NCBI RefSeq assembly: GCF_017873185.1
Contig: NZ_JAGGJX010000002.1
Location: 434,001-498,000 of the forward strand
Length of the DNA: 64,000 bases
Reading direction: 5' to 3'
DNA from: Metaclostridioides mangenotii
GTDB taxonomy: Bacteria; Bacillota; Clostridia; Peptostreptococcales; Peptostreptococcaceae
How positions within the stretch are numbered: position 1 is the stretch's first letter; every line of letters begins with the position of its first letter. Below the pieces are notes generated by a model. That model was not told the DNA's origin. It saw only the letters and a program-made list of their open reading frames with translations, and searched no databases. Shown here in pieces: positions 16,886-24,525 of this stretch. The translations under genes were made by a program, and so were the position numbers.

Positions 16886-18262
16886 ATGAGTTATGCGTTA
16901 ACCAATTTCGGGAGAACAAGAAAATCAGTTGATGGTAGAGATGTTCTTAAAGATCTAAACAGTCTGGATTACGAAGAAGGAAGCAGTACTGGAAGCAAGA
17001 ATAAAAAGCAAGGTAGCAATTCGAATAAAGACAAGAATCAAACTAAAGATAAGTATCAAGATAATGATAAATATCAGAATAAGGATAAAGGATCAAATAA
17101 AACTAAAAAAACGGGTTATTCTAGAAAGTCTAACAAAGACTCTAAAACTAGAAAAAGAGTTAAATCAATAGATGTAATAAGGGGCTTGGCTATTGGCCTT
17201 ATGATAGTGGGTAATAATCAAGCGATCTGGCAGAGGGTTTATCCACCACTTAGACATGCAGTATGGAACGGGGTTACTTTGGCGGACTTTGCATTTCCGT
17301 TCTTCGTAATATCATTAGGGGTTACTATTCCTATATCTATAGATAGCAGATTGAAGAGGAATGATTCTACACTTACGATTTCTCTAAGTATAATCAGAAG
17401 AAGCGTGATGCTTATTCTATTCGGTATATTTTTGAATTACTTAAAGAATCAGGATTTAAACACTATTAGAATATTAGGTGTGCTTCAGAGAATGGGACTA
17501 GTGTACTTTGTAACTAGCTTTGTCTATCTTTTTATGAGAAAAGCTAAAAAGAAAGATTTGTTTATAATCACGTCTATGATTGCTATATCTGCTTTTATTG
17601 TAGTTGGCTATTATTTTATAGCAAAGCCTTATGGTTTCCAAATGGAAGGATCTCTAGCTCAAAGAGTGGACATGTACTTCTTTAAAGGTCATTTGTACAA
17701 ACCTGAATTTGAACCAGACGGATTTCTTACTAGTTTTGTAGCGATAGCGTCGGGTATGCTCGGATGCAGTATAGGAAGTATTGTAAATAATAAAAAGCTA
17801 GGAGAATACAAGAAATTTTTATTGATATTAGCATTTGGGATAGTTTTGCTGTTGTTATCTAAATACTTCAATAACTATTTTCCGTACAATAAGAGACTAT
17901 GGTCGAGCTCTTTTGTATTGCTTACAGCTGGTAGCTATGGTGTATTTCTATCGATACTGTATTTTATTTGTGATATTTTAAATGTAAATAAGATATTTAC
18001 CCCTATTATCGCTCTTGGAAGTAGTCCAATTTTTGTTTATGTTGCCACAGAAAGTTTGGCGATTTTGTTTTGGTGCAGAGTGGTGACATCGAGTACGCCG
18101 CCTTATAATTCTTTGTATTTTATTGAGGACTTTACTTATACATATATAACGCCTTGGGCAGGATCGACTTGGGATTCGTTAGTGTTTGCTATTGGCTACT
18201 TAATTATTTGGATGATAGTGATGATGTTTATGTATAAAAAGGATATAGTTATCAAAATATAG
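16886..18262 (+). CDS. HGSNAT-like (COG4299) multi-pass membrane acyltransferase homologue
   Basis: This 458-residue protein has two parts. Residues 1-90 are hydrophilic and almost only Lys, Asn, Asp, Gln and Ser, with a run of KDK-type repeats. From residue 92 (RVKSIDVIRGLAIGLMIVGN) to the end there are about ten membrane segments. The SIDVIRGLAI opening, WNGVTLADFAFPFFVISLGV and a Trp-rich last loop are typical of proteins related to heparan-alpha-glucosaminide N-acetyltransferase. Those move acetyl groups across a membrane onto an amino sugar. Next to a deacetylase gene, a role in acetylation of a wall glycan is attractive but inferred. The low-complexity cytosolic N-terminus is unusual. 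The ribosome site is GGTGGTGG. Confidence 0.8.
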   Translation: MSYALTNFGRTRKSVDGRDVLKDLNSLDYEEGSSTGSKNKKQGSNSNKDKNQTKDKYQDNDKYQNKDKGSNKTKKTGYSRKSNKDSKTRKRVKSIDVIRGLAIGLMIVGNNQAIWQRVYPPLRHAVWNGVTLADFAFPFFVISLGVTIPISIDSRLKRNDSTLTISLSIIRRSVMLILFGIFLNYLKNQDLNTIRILGVLQRMGLVYFVTSFVYLFMRKAKKKDLFIITSMIAISAFIVVGYYFIAKPYGFQMEGSLAQRVDMYFFKGHLYKPEFEPDGFLTSFVAIASGMLGCSIGSIVNNKKLGEYKKFLLILAFGIVLLLLSKYFNNYFPYNKRLWSSSFVLLTAGSYGVFLSILYFICDILNVNKIFTPIIALGSSPIFVYVATESLAILFWCRVVTSSTPPYNSLYFIEDFTYTYITPWAGSTWDSLVFAIGYLIIWMIVMMFMYKKDIVIKI

Positions 18263-18364
18263 TTAATAAATACAAGTGGTAATTTATGGTAAATATGCTG
18301 AACTCGAGTAGTTTCGGGAAATATTAACAAGTATTGTAAAAATTGTTACTTTTTTTCTTAAGAT

Positions 18365-18405
18365 ATTACAAAAATGTTACAATTTGTATTTCGTTGTGCT
18401 ATAAT
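18365..18405 (+). promoter_or_regulatory. Promoter and WalR-type box of the Cwp6-like gene
   Basis: TTACAA (18377-18382) and TATAAT (18400-18405) are 17 nt apart. On the minus strand 18381-18365 reads TGTAAC-N5-TGTAAT, an exact match to the WalR consensus TGTWAH-N5-TGTWAH. The box overlaps the -35 element. Confidence 0.65.
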
Positions 18406-18448
18406 GTAAAAAGATTGAAAATTGTTGAGTAATTTAGGAGGGGGTTCT

Positions 18449-20482
18449 ATGAGAAAATTAAACAAAATATTTGCAACCGGAATGTTATCTATGGCGTTGG
18501 TTACACCAAATATAGCTATAGTAGCTAATGCTAGTACAGTTGAGAATAACAACTCAGACTTAAACATAAATTTAGAAAAGAAAAGTGTACTTCTAGGAAC
18601 GAAGTCAAATGCTAGTGTTAAATTTAAAGAAAAGCCAAATGCAGACAGCATAACGCTTAATTTCTTGTGTTATGATATGGAGCTTGAAGCAACTCTAAAC
18701 TACAATGAGTCGACTGGTGAATATGAGGGCGTGATCGAATACAATAAAGATCCAGAGTACTTAAATGTTTGGGAACTACAAAGCATAAAAATAAACAACC
18801 CAGAGAAATCTGAGGTTTTAAATAAAAAAGATCTTCAAAATATGGGTCTAAAACTTAGCGACTACGATGTCACTCAAGAGTTTATAATAAGTGATGCAAA
18901 TTCACCAAAAGCCCTTCGTTCATATACGCAAAAAACATCAGCACCGATAACTCAATTATCTGGTGTAGATAGATACGAAACAGCTTCTGCTATAAGTAAA
19001 GAAACTTATCCAAATGGAGCTAAGACAGTAATAATAGTAAATGGAGAGCTTAGTGCAGACGGGATAGCAGCGACTCCATTGGCTACAGCTAATGATGCTC
19101 CAATACTTCTAACATACAAAAACGGTTTACCAAGCACCACTAAAACAGAGATTAAGAGATTAAATCCTAGTAAAGTAATAATAATCGGTGATGAGGGTTC
19201 TGTTTCTGCTAAGGCACTTTCAGATATAAAATCTACGGTAAATGTTACGAGCACACGTTTAGGTGGAAAAGATAGAATGGCAACATCATTATTGATTGCA
19301 AAAGAGTTAGACAAAACTGTTGACGTAAAAAAAGCGTACATAGCTAATGGATACCAAGAGTATGATGCTTTAAATATAGCTTCAAAATCAGGACAAGATA
19401 AACAGCCTATTATACTTACAAATAAAGAAGCAATACCAGCTGAAACTTTAACTTGGTTAAGGGGTGAAGCTTTAGAGACAGCTTACTTTATAGGTGGAGA
19501 GGCTAGTATAGATACAAATGTTATCCATCAAATGTCATCTATAACTCCATCATACCCTACAAATTCTGACCAAAATATATACAAGCACAGAGTTTCAGGT
19601 AGTGATAGACATGAGACTAATGCAAAAGTTATAAGTTATTTTTATCCACAAGAGGAGTACAATTCAATGCTAGTTGCAAAATCAGATGTAATAGTTGATG
19701 CTCTCGCAGCTGGACCACTAGCAGCGAAGTTAAATTCTCCTATACTTATAACTCCAAAAACTTATATTTCTGCTTACCATACAAATAACTTAAACGCTAA
19801 AAAAGCAAACAAAGTTTACCAAATAGGTGGAGGAATGAGAGATAGTGTTATCCAATCGATAGCTACAAGTCTTTCTAAACATACTACTAATCCAGACCCT
19901 GGTACAGGTAGCAAGACAGTAGTAATAGATCCAGGACACGGTGGAAGTGATTCAGGGGCAGTAAGTAATCAAAATGGTGTAGCTAAAGAAAAAGAATACA
20001 CTCTTAACACAGCTTTAGCAACTACAGAGTACTTGAGAAGTCAAGGTATAAATGTTGTAATGACTAGAGACACTGATAAAACAATGGCTCTAGGTGAAAG
20101 AACAGCTATATCTAATCAAGTTAAACCAGACTTGTTTACAAGTATTCACTACAACTCTTTCAATGCATCAGCAAGTGGAGTTGAGGTATTCTACCAACTT
20201 AAAGATAAAAACGGCGGTCCTACAAAAACTGCTGCTACAAATATACTAAACAGTATTTTAGCTGAGTTTGATTATTTAAACAGAGGAATAAAAACTAGAG
20301 CTTTAAGCAATAGCCCTAATACAGATTACCTGTATGTTCTTAGAAACAATAACTATCCATCAATATTAGTTGAATGTGCTTTTATAGATAGTGCTAAAGA
20401 TATGGGTCAATTAAAAACTAAGGAACAAGTTAAAAAAATGGGTACTCAAGTAGGTAAAGGAATCGTTAAGACATTAAATTAA
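18449..20482 (+). CDS. cwp6: Cwp6-like N-acetylmuramoyl-L-alanine amidase with CWB2 repeats
   Basis: The protein has 677 residues from the ATG at 18449. The upstream TTG at 18422 precedes the AGGAGGGGG ribosome site and is rejected. A signal peptide ends near ANAS (about 30). Three CWB2 repeats open at about 169 (LSGVDRYETA), 270 (LGGKDRMATS) and 381 (VSGSDRHETN). From about 489 an amidase_3 domain follows with all catalytic elements: DPGHGG (zinc His), AKEKEYTLN (zinc Glu), SIHYNS (zinc His) and LVECAF (catalytic Glu). It cleaves the bond between MurNAc and the stem peptide outside the cell. Gene order and domain order match C. difficile Cwp6. A copy of its last 35 residues is found again at 20661. 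Confidence 0.9.
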   Translation: MRKLNKIFATGMLSMALVTPNIAIVANASTVENNNSDLNINLEKKSVLLGTKSNASVKFKEKPNADSITLNFLCYDMELEATLNYNESTGEYEGVIEYNKDPEYLNVWELQSIKINNPEKSEVLNKKDLQNMGLKLSDYDVTQEFIISDANSPKALRSYTQKTSAPITQLSGVDRYETASAISKETYPNGAKTVIIVNGELSADGIAATPLATANDAPILLTYKNGLPSTTKTEIKRLNPSKVIIIGDEGSVSAKALSDIKSTVNVTSTRLGGKDRMATSLLIAKELDKTVDVKKAYIANGYQEYDALNIASKSGQDKQPIILTNKEAIPAETLTWLRGEALETAYFIGGEASIDTNVIHQMSSITPSYPTNSDQNIYKHRVSGSDRHETNAKVISYFYPQEEYNSMLVAKSDVIVDALAAGPLAAKLNSPILITPKTYISAYHTNNLNAKKANKVYQIGGGMRDSVIQSIATSLSKHTTNPDPGTGSKTVVIDPGHGGSDSGAVSNQNGVAKEKEYTLNTALATTEYLRSQGINVVMTRDTDKTMALGERTAISNQVKPDLFTSIHYNSFNASASGVEVFYQLKDKNGGPTKTAATNILNSILAEFDYLNRGIKTRALSNSPNTDYLYVLRNNNYPSILVECAFIDSAKDMGQLKTKEQVKKMGTQVGKGIVKTLN

Positions 20483-20545
20483 TGAGTGCGTAATTGCAAA
20501 ATCATTATTAATATATATCTTGCTATAAGTATAAATAGGAGGAGG

Positions 20546-20575
20546 GTAACATCTTTTACAAAAGATGTTACTTTT
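20546..20575 (+). terminator. Terminator of the Cwp6-like gene
   Basis: Arms of 12 nt (20546-20557 and 20560-20571) pair perfectly and are followed by TTTT, with outer AGGAG/CTCCT pairing extending the stem. Confidence 0.75.
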
Positions 20576-20580
20576 CTCCT

Positions 20581-20634
20581 AATTTATTATAGAAATACAA
20601 TATAATTTATTATATTGTATTTCTATAATAAATT
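20581..20634. repeat. Perfect 25-bp inverted repeat, all A/T-rich
   Basis: 20581-20605 and 20610-20634 are perfect inverted copies around a 4-nt loop. It directly follows the terminator of the amidase gene and directly precedes the small ORF duplicating the amidase end. Confidence 0.85.
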
Positions 20635-20660
20635 ATAATTTGGAAACTTAGGAGGAAGAT

Positions 20661-20786
20661 ATGAGTAGAATAATAGAATGTGCTTTTATAGACAATTATA
20701 ATGATATGTCAAAACTTAATACTAGCGCTAAAGTAAAACAAATGGGAACTCAAGTAGGTAAAGGGATAGTTAATACTTTAAAATAA
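20661..20786 (+). pseudogene. Duplicated C-terminal fragment of the amidase gene (41-codon ORF)
   Basis: An ATG behind a clear AGGAGG site opens a 41-residue frame beginning MSRIIECAFIDNYNDMSKLN and ending MGTQVGKGIVNTLK. It repeats the last part of the Cwp6-like amidase (LVECAFIDSAKDMGQL and MGTQVGKGIVKTLN), including the catalytic Glu. It lacks the zinc ligands, so it cannot be an active amidase. It is most simply the tail of a former second amidase gene. The intact start and ribosome site mean that a short peptide could still be made. It is separated from the parent by a terminator and a perfect inverted repeat. Confidence 0.75.
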
Positions 20787-20858
20787 GAAAAAAATTTAGT
20801 ATATTTTTGTTAAGTTATGTAAAAAAAAACGCCGAAAAAGTTAAAAAAATAAAGTGAA

Positions 20859-20913
20859 AATATGTCGTTTTAGGCTTGAACGTGATGAATTGCCTATAAC
20901 GACGTATTTTTTT
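20859..20913 (+). terminator. Terminator before the polysaccharide operon
   Basis: Arms of 17 nt (20859-20875 and 20892-20908), with two mismatches, enclose a 16-nt loop and are followed by TTTTT. Confidence 0.75.
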
Positions 20914-20948
20914 AAAGAAAAAATTTATTTACAATGCTGTTTCTTATA

Positions 20949-20977
20949 TTGATTAAGTGTAGAAATTTGAGTATAAT
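20949..20977 (+). promoter_or_regulatory. Promoter of the polysaccharide operon
   Basis: TTGATT (20949-20954) and TATAAT (20972-20977) are 17 nt apart, 50 nt before the first gene. Confidence 0.65.
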
Positions 20978-21026
20978 GTATGAATAAGTTAAATGTAAAA
21001 ACAATATTCCAATGATGGAGGTAGCG

Positions 21027-21713
21027 ATGTCTGGATATACTAATGAAGATTATGAAATAGCTGAATTACAGAACTATCCAGGAGCAGATAAAGAGATTGC
21101 AAGTGAGATTGACTACAGTATGGTTAGGGGATCGATTCTTTTTGATGTGTATCAAAGAATACTAGATGTGGTCTTATCTTTATTAGGACTTGTAATAGGT
21201 ATACCTATAATAGCGATATTTGGAATTCTTATTAAGATAGATGACAAAGGACCAATTACTTATAAACAAGAGAGACTAGGAAAATGCGGCAAAAGCTTCT
21301 ATATATATAAATTAAGATCTATGAGGTTAGATGCGGAAAAATATGGTGCTCAGTGGGCAGAGAAAGATGATCCTAGAATTACAAAGGTTGGAAAATTTAT
21401 TAGAAAAACTAGAATTGATGAGATTCCACAGCTATTTAACATACTAAAGGGAGATATGGGTCTTATAGGGCCGAGACCGGAAAGACCAAACTTTACTGCT
21501 CAGTTCAATGAAGAAATACCTGGATTTATCAATAGGCTTGCAATTAAACCAGGACTTACAGGATGGGCTCAAGTAAATGGCGGGTACGAAGTTACTCCTG
21601 AAGAAAAACTTATAGAGGATATCTACTATATAAAAAATAGGAGTGTACTGCTTGATTTAAAAATACTCCTTAGAACTGTTAAAGTAATTTTTACAGGAGA
21701 CGGAGCTAGATAA
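21027..21713 (+). CDS. Initiating undecaprenyl-phosphate sugar-phosphate transferase
   Basis: The protein has 228 residues from the ATG at 21027. An ATG at 21012 lies before the GGAGG site and is rejected. One hydrophobic segment (VVLSLLGLVIGIPIIAIFGI, about 45-65) is followed by the bacterial sugar transferase domain with YKLRSMRLDA, DPRITKVGKFIRKTRIDEIP, LIGPRPERP and PGLTGWAQVNGG. Such enzymes transfer a sugar phosphate to undecaprenyl phosphate on the inner face of the membrane and start a repeat unit. The place before cwp7-murJ-pgm-manC corresponds to the initiating enzyme of PSII synthesis in C. difficile. The donor sugar is not decided by sequence. Confidence 0.9.
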   Translation: MSGYTNEDYEIAELQNYPGADKEIASEIDYSMVRGSILFDVYQRILDVVLSLLGLVIGIPIIAIFGILIKIDDKGPITYKQERLGKCGKSFYIYKLRSMRLDAEKYGAQWAEKDDPRITKVGKFIRKTRIDEIPQLFNILKGDMGLIGPRPERPNFTAQFNEEIPGFINRLAIKPGLTGWAQVNGGYEVTPEEKLIEDIYYIKNRSVLLDLKILLRTVKVIFTGDGAR

Positions 21714-21743
21714 TTTTAAATATTAGATTACAATCAGTGATTG

Positions 21744-21767
21744 AGCTCTTTTAAAAAGAGCTTTTTT
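21744..21767 (+). terminator. Intra-operon terminator after the initiating transferase
   Basis: AGCTCTTTT/AAAGAGCT arms (21744-21762) are followed by a T run. The next gene starts 43 nt later, so this may reduce rather than stop transcription, or the next gene has its own promoter. Confidence 0.7.
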
Positions 21768-21809
21768 ATTGCTAAAAATGAGACTAATTAGAAAAGGATT
21801 TGAGAATTT

Positions 21810-22865
21810 ATGATAAAAAAACTTTCTGCTACATTATCTATAGCTTTATCGATTTTTATATTTACGGGAACGTGTATCAATGCATATGATGCAGCTAAAA
21901 AAGAAGTGATAGATGGAAAAGTGCAAGATATATCTGCTGATCTAAATAAGAAAGTATTTAAAAAATCTAAAGAGGTTATTCTTGTAAATGAGAGATCTAT
22001 AGTAGACAGTATCGGTGCGACTCCTCTAGCATATGCTAAAGATGCTCCGATAGTTGTAACTAAAAATGGTAATATTGGGCGTGTAACTAGAAGCTATATA
22101 AAGCAACTTGGAGCAGAGAACATTACTATTATTGGTGGTTTAAATGCTGTATCTAGGGATGCTGAAAAAAGCTTGGAAAAGATGGGAATGAATGTTGAGA
22201 GAATTAGAGGAAAAGATAGATATGATACTTCTCTTAAAATGGCTAGAGAAATATATAGAACTAAAGATTTCGATAAGGCTTTTATAGTTAGTTCTAGTAC
22301 AGGGCTAGAAAATGCACTATCTATATATTCTTATGCAGCTAAAAACCATTATCCTATAATCTGGGCGGATGACAAAAACTTTGATAATGTAATGGATTTT
22401 TTAGAGGGTAAAAAACTCAAAGAGATATATGCAGTAGGTGAATCTGAAAAGTTTACTGCTGATCTAGAAAATAGATTTAAAAATCTTGATATACTTGGAG
22501 AGATAAATAAGTCTGATACTAATGTTGACTTAATCAATAGATTTTATAAAGAGGAAGATATTAAAAAGGTGTATACTGCTAACTTAGAGTTTGGTAGTCG
22601 TGCAGATGTAAACGAATACATATCTCTTGGTGTGGTAGCTGCAAAGGAGAATACGCCTATTCTTATTTGCAATGAAAACTTTAGTTATGTACAAGAGAAA
22701 TTTTTAAAAGACAATAAAGTTGATGAAATAATCCAAGTTGGTGAAGAGGTAGGTCCTTATAGTATTTTAAACGTATTTATAAGCAGAACTTTTATTTCTT
22801 CGGCAATACTAACGTTATTATTATTAATAGTTACATTTAGAGGTATTAAGTATGAAACAAAATAG
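21810..22865 (+). CDS. cwp7: Cwp7-like CWB2 protein with C-terminal membrane segment
   Basis: This 351-residue protein has a signal peptide (LSIALSIFIFTGTCINA, to about residue 25) and then only degenerate CWB2 repeats. The first lacks the usual opening, the second opens at IRGKDRYDTS (about 131) and the third at LGEINKSDTN. There is no additional effector domain. The last 25 residues contain a membrane segment (SSAILTLLLLIVTF) and a short basic tail, unusual for a CWB2 protein. It could be held in the membrane while contacting the polymer. The place directly before murJ equals cwp7 in C. difficile. A role in handling the nascent polysaccharide is possible but unproven. Confidence 0.82.
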   Translation: MIKKLSATLSIALSIFIFTGTCINAYDAAKKEVIDGKVQDISADLNKKVFKKSKEVILVNERSIVDSIGATPLAYAKDAPIVVTKNGNIGRVTRSYIKQLGAENITIIGGLNAVSRDAEKSLEKMGMNVERIRGKDRYDTSLKMAREIYRTKDFDKAFIVSSSTGLENALSIYSYAAKNHYPIIWADDKNFDNVMDFLEGKKLKEIYAVGESEKFTADLENRFKNLDILGEINKSDTNVDLINRFYKEEDIKKVYTANLEFGSRADVNEYISLGVVAAKENTPILICNENFSYVQEKFLKDNKVDEIIQVGEEVGPYSILNVFISRTFISSAILTLLLLIVTFRGIKYETK

Positions 22866-22951
22866 AGTTGAGGGACCCTTTAAGCTTTCAAGACATTTAG
22901 TTGACAGTTTGAAGTGTTATTGAGAGTTTAACTTAGATAAGGAGAAATAAG

Positions 22952-24511
22952 ATGTCAAAAACAGCTAAGGCAGCAGCGTGGATTATGATTGCTACGATGC
23001 TTTCTAAAGTATTAGGTTTTTTTAGAGAGCAAATATTTGCAAACTTTTATGGTACTGGAGCATATGCCGATGTATTTGTACTTACATTAAATATACCGGG
23101 ATTAATAATTGCCATAATTGGGTCTGCAGTTGCTACAACATATATACCATTGTACGTTGAAACTAGAGAGAAACACGGTCAAGAAAGAGCTTTGAAGTTT
23201 ACAAACAACGTGCTAAACCTATGCTATGTTTTAGCTATTATAATAGCTATACTAGGACTTGTATTTACAGAGCAGTTTGTAACAGTGTTTGCTGCAGGGT
23301 TTGCAGGAAATCCAGAAAAGTTCCAAGCGGCAGTGACTTTCACAAAAATTATGATATCAGGAGTACTTTTCATAAGTGGAAGTAAGGTAATCGGATCGTA
23401 TTTACAAGTAAATGATAGTTTTACCGTTCCGAGTTTGATAGGTTTACCTTACAATATTATACTAATCTCAGCTATAATAATAAGTGGTGTTACTCAAAAG
23501 ATATACATTTTGCCTATAGGAGCTCTTATTGCGATGGCGAGTCAGCTGATTTTTCAAATTCCATTTGCTAAGAAAAAGTCCTACAAGTATCAGGCATATA
23601 TAAATGTAAAAGATGAATCGATTAAAAAACTTGGTATTTTAGTAATGCCTATGTTACTCGGTGTTTCTATTGGACAGATAAATACTTACGTCGATAGACT
23701 TCTTGCCACAACTTTAAGCGATGGTAGACTAGCAGCTTTAAACTATGCAAGTAAATTAAATGACTTTGTTTTAGCGCTATTTGTTACTTCGATTATAACT
23801 GTTATTTATCCAAAACTGGCTAAACTAACTAATGATGATAACCAAGAAGGATTTATAAGTACTATAGTGAAGTCTTCTAACTGTGTTATTTTAGTGGTGT
23901 TGCCGATATCTGTTGGATTTATTATTTTGGCAGAGCCAATAGTTAGAATATTATTTGAAAGAGGTAAGTTTGATGCTACATCAACTGAGCTTACTACTAT
24001 AGCTCTACAATTGTTCTCGTTGGGGCTTTTAGCTTGTGGTATTAGGGATGTGCTCTACAGAGTATTTTATTCTATGACCGATACAAAGACTCCGATGATC
24101 AATAGCAGTATTGCACTTACTATAAATATAGTACTAAACCTAATATTGATTAAACCTTTAGGACATGCTGGACTAGCACTTTCTACTAGTATTTCATCAA
24201 TAATTACAGCGAGCCTTTTATTCTTTTCTTTAAGGAGAAAGAAAGGTCACTTTGGTGGAATGAAGATAGTAAAGACTGGACTAAAGAGTCTTGTAGCTTC
24301 AGCTGTTATGGGGGTAGTAGCTTGGTTTATATACAAAGAACTGGGTGTAATTCTCGGTGGAGGATTAGTAAATGAGATATTATCTGTTTCTGCAGCTGCA
24401 ATAAGTGGAGCAATATTATACTTGATAATGATTACACTTATGAAAGTTGAAGAAGTTGACTTAGTTTTTGATATGGTTAAAAAAGGTAAAGACAAGCTGA
24501 TTAAAAGATAA
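22952..24511 (+). CDS. murJ: MurJ/MviN-family lipid flippase
   Basis: This 519-residue membrane protein has about 14 segments and is of the MOP superfamily. The opening MSKTAKAAAWIMIATMLSKV and GFFREQIFANFYGTGAYADVF carries the family signature (GFxRE). MurJ turns lipid II to the outer face. In this operon it may instead, or also, move the lipid-linked repeat unit of the surface polysaccharide, because no separate Wzx-type flippase is present. AAGGAG lies before the ATG. The preceding 86-nt gap holds no gene. Family assignment is firm; the cargo is inferred. Confidence 0.92.
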   Translation: MSKTAKAAAWIMIATMLSKVLGFFREQIFANFYGTGAYADVFVLTLNIPGLIIAIIGSAVATTYIPLYVETREKHGQERALKFTNNVLNLCYVLAIIIAILGLVFTEQFVTVFAAGFAGNPEKFQAAVTFTKIMISGVLFISGSKVIGSYLQVNDSFTVPSLIGLPYNIILISAIIISGVTQKIYILPIGALIAMASQLIFQIPFAKKKSYKYQAYINVKDESIKKLGILVMPMLLGVSIGQINTYVDRLLATTLSDGRLAALNYASKLNDFVLALFVTSIITVIYPKLAKLTNDDNQEGFISTIVKSSNCVILVVLPISVGFIILAEPIVRILFERGKFDATSTELTTIALQLFSLGLLACGIRDVLYRVFYSMTDTKTPMINSSIALTINIVLNLILIKPLGHAGLALSTSISSIITASLLFFSLRRKKGHFGGMKIVKTGLKSLVASAVMGVVAWFIYKELGVILGGGLVNEILSVSAAAISGAILYLIMITLMKVEEVDLVFDMVKKGKDKLIKR

Positions 24512-24525
24512 TTTGAAAGGATGAT

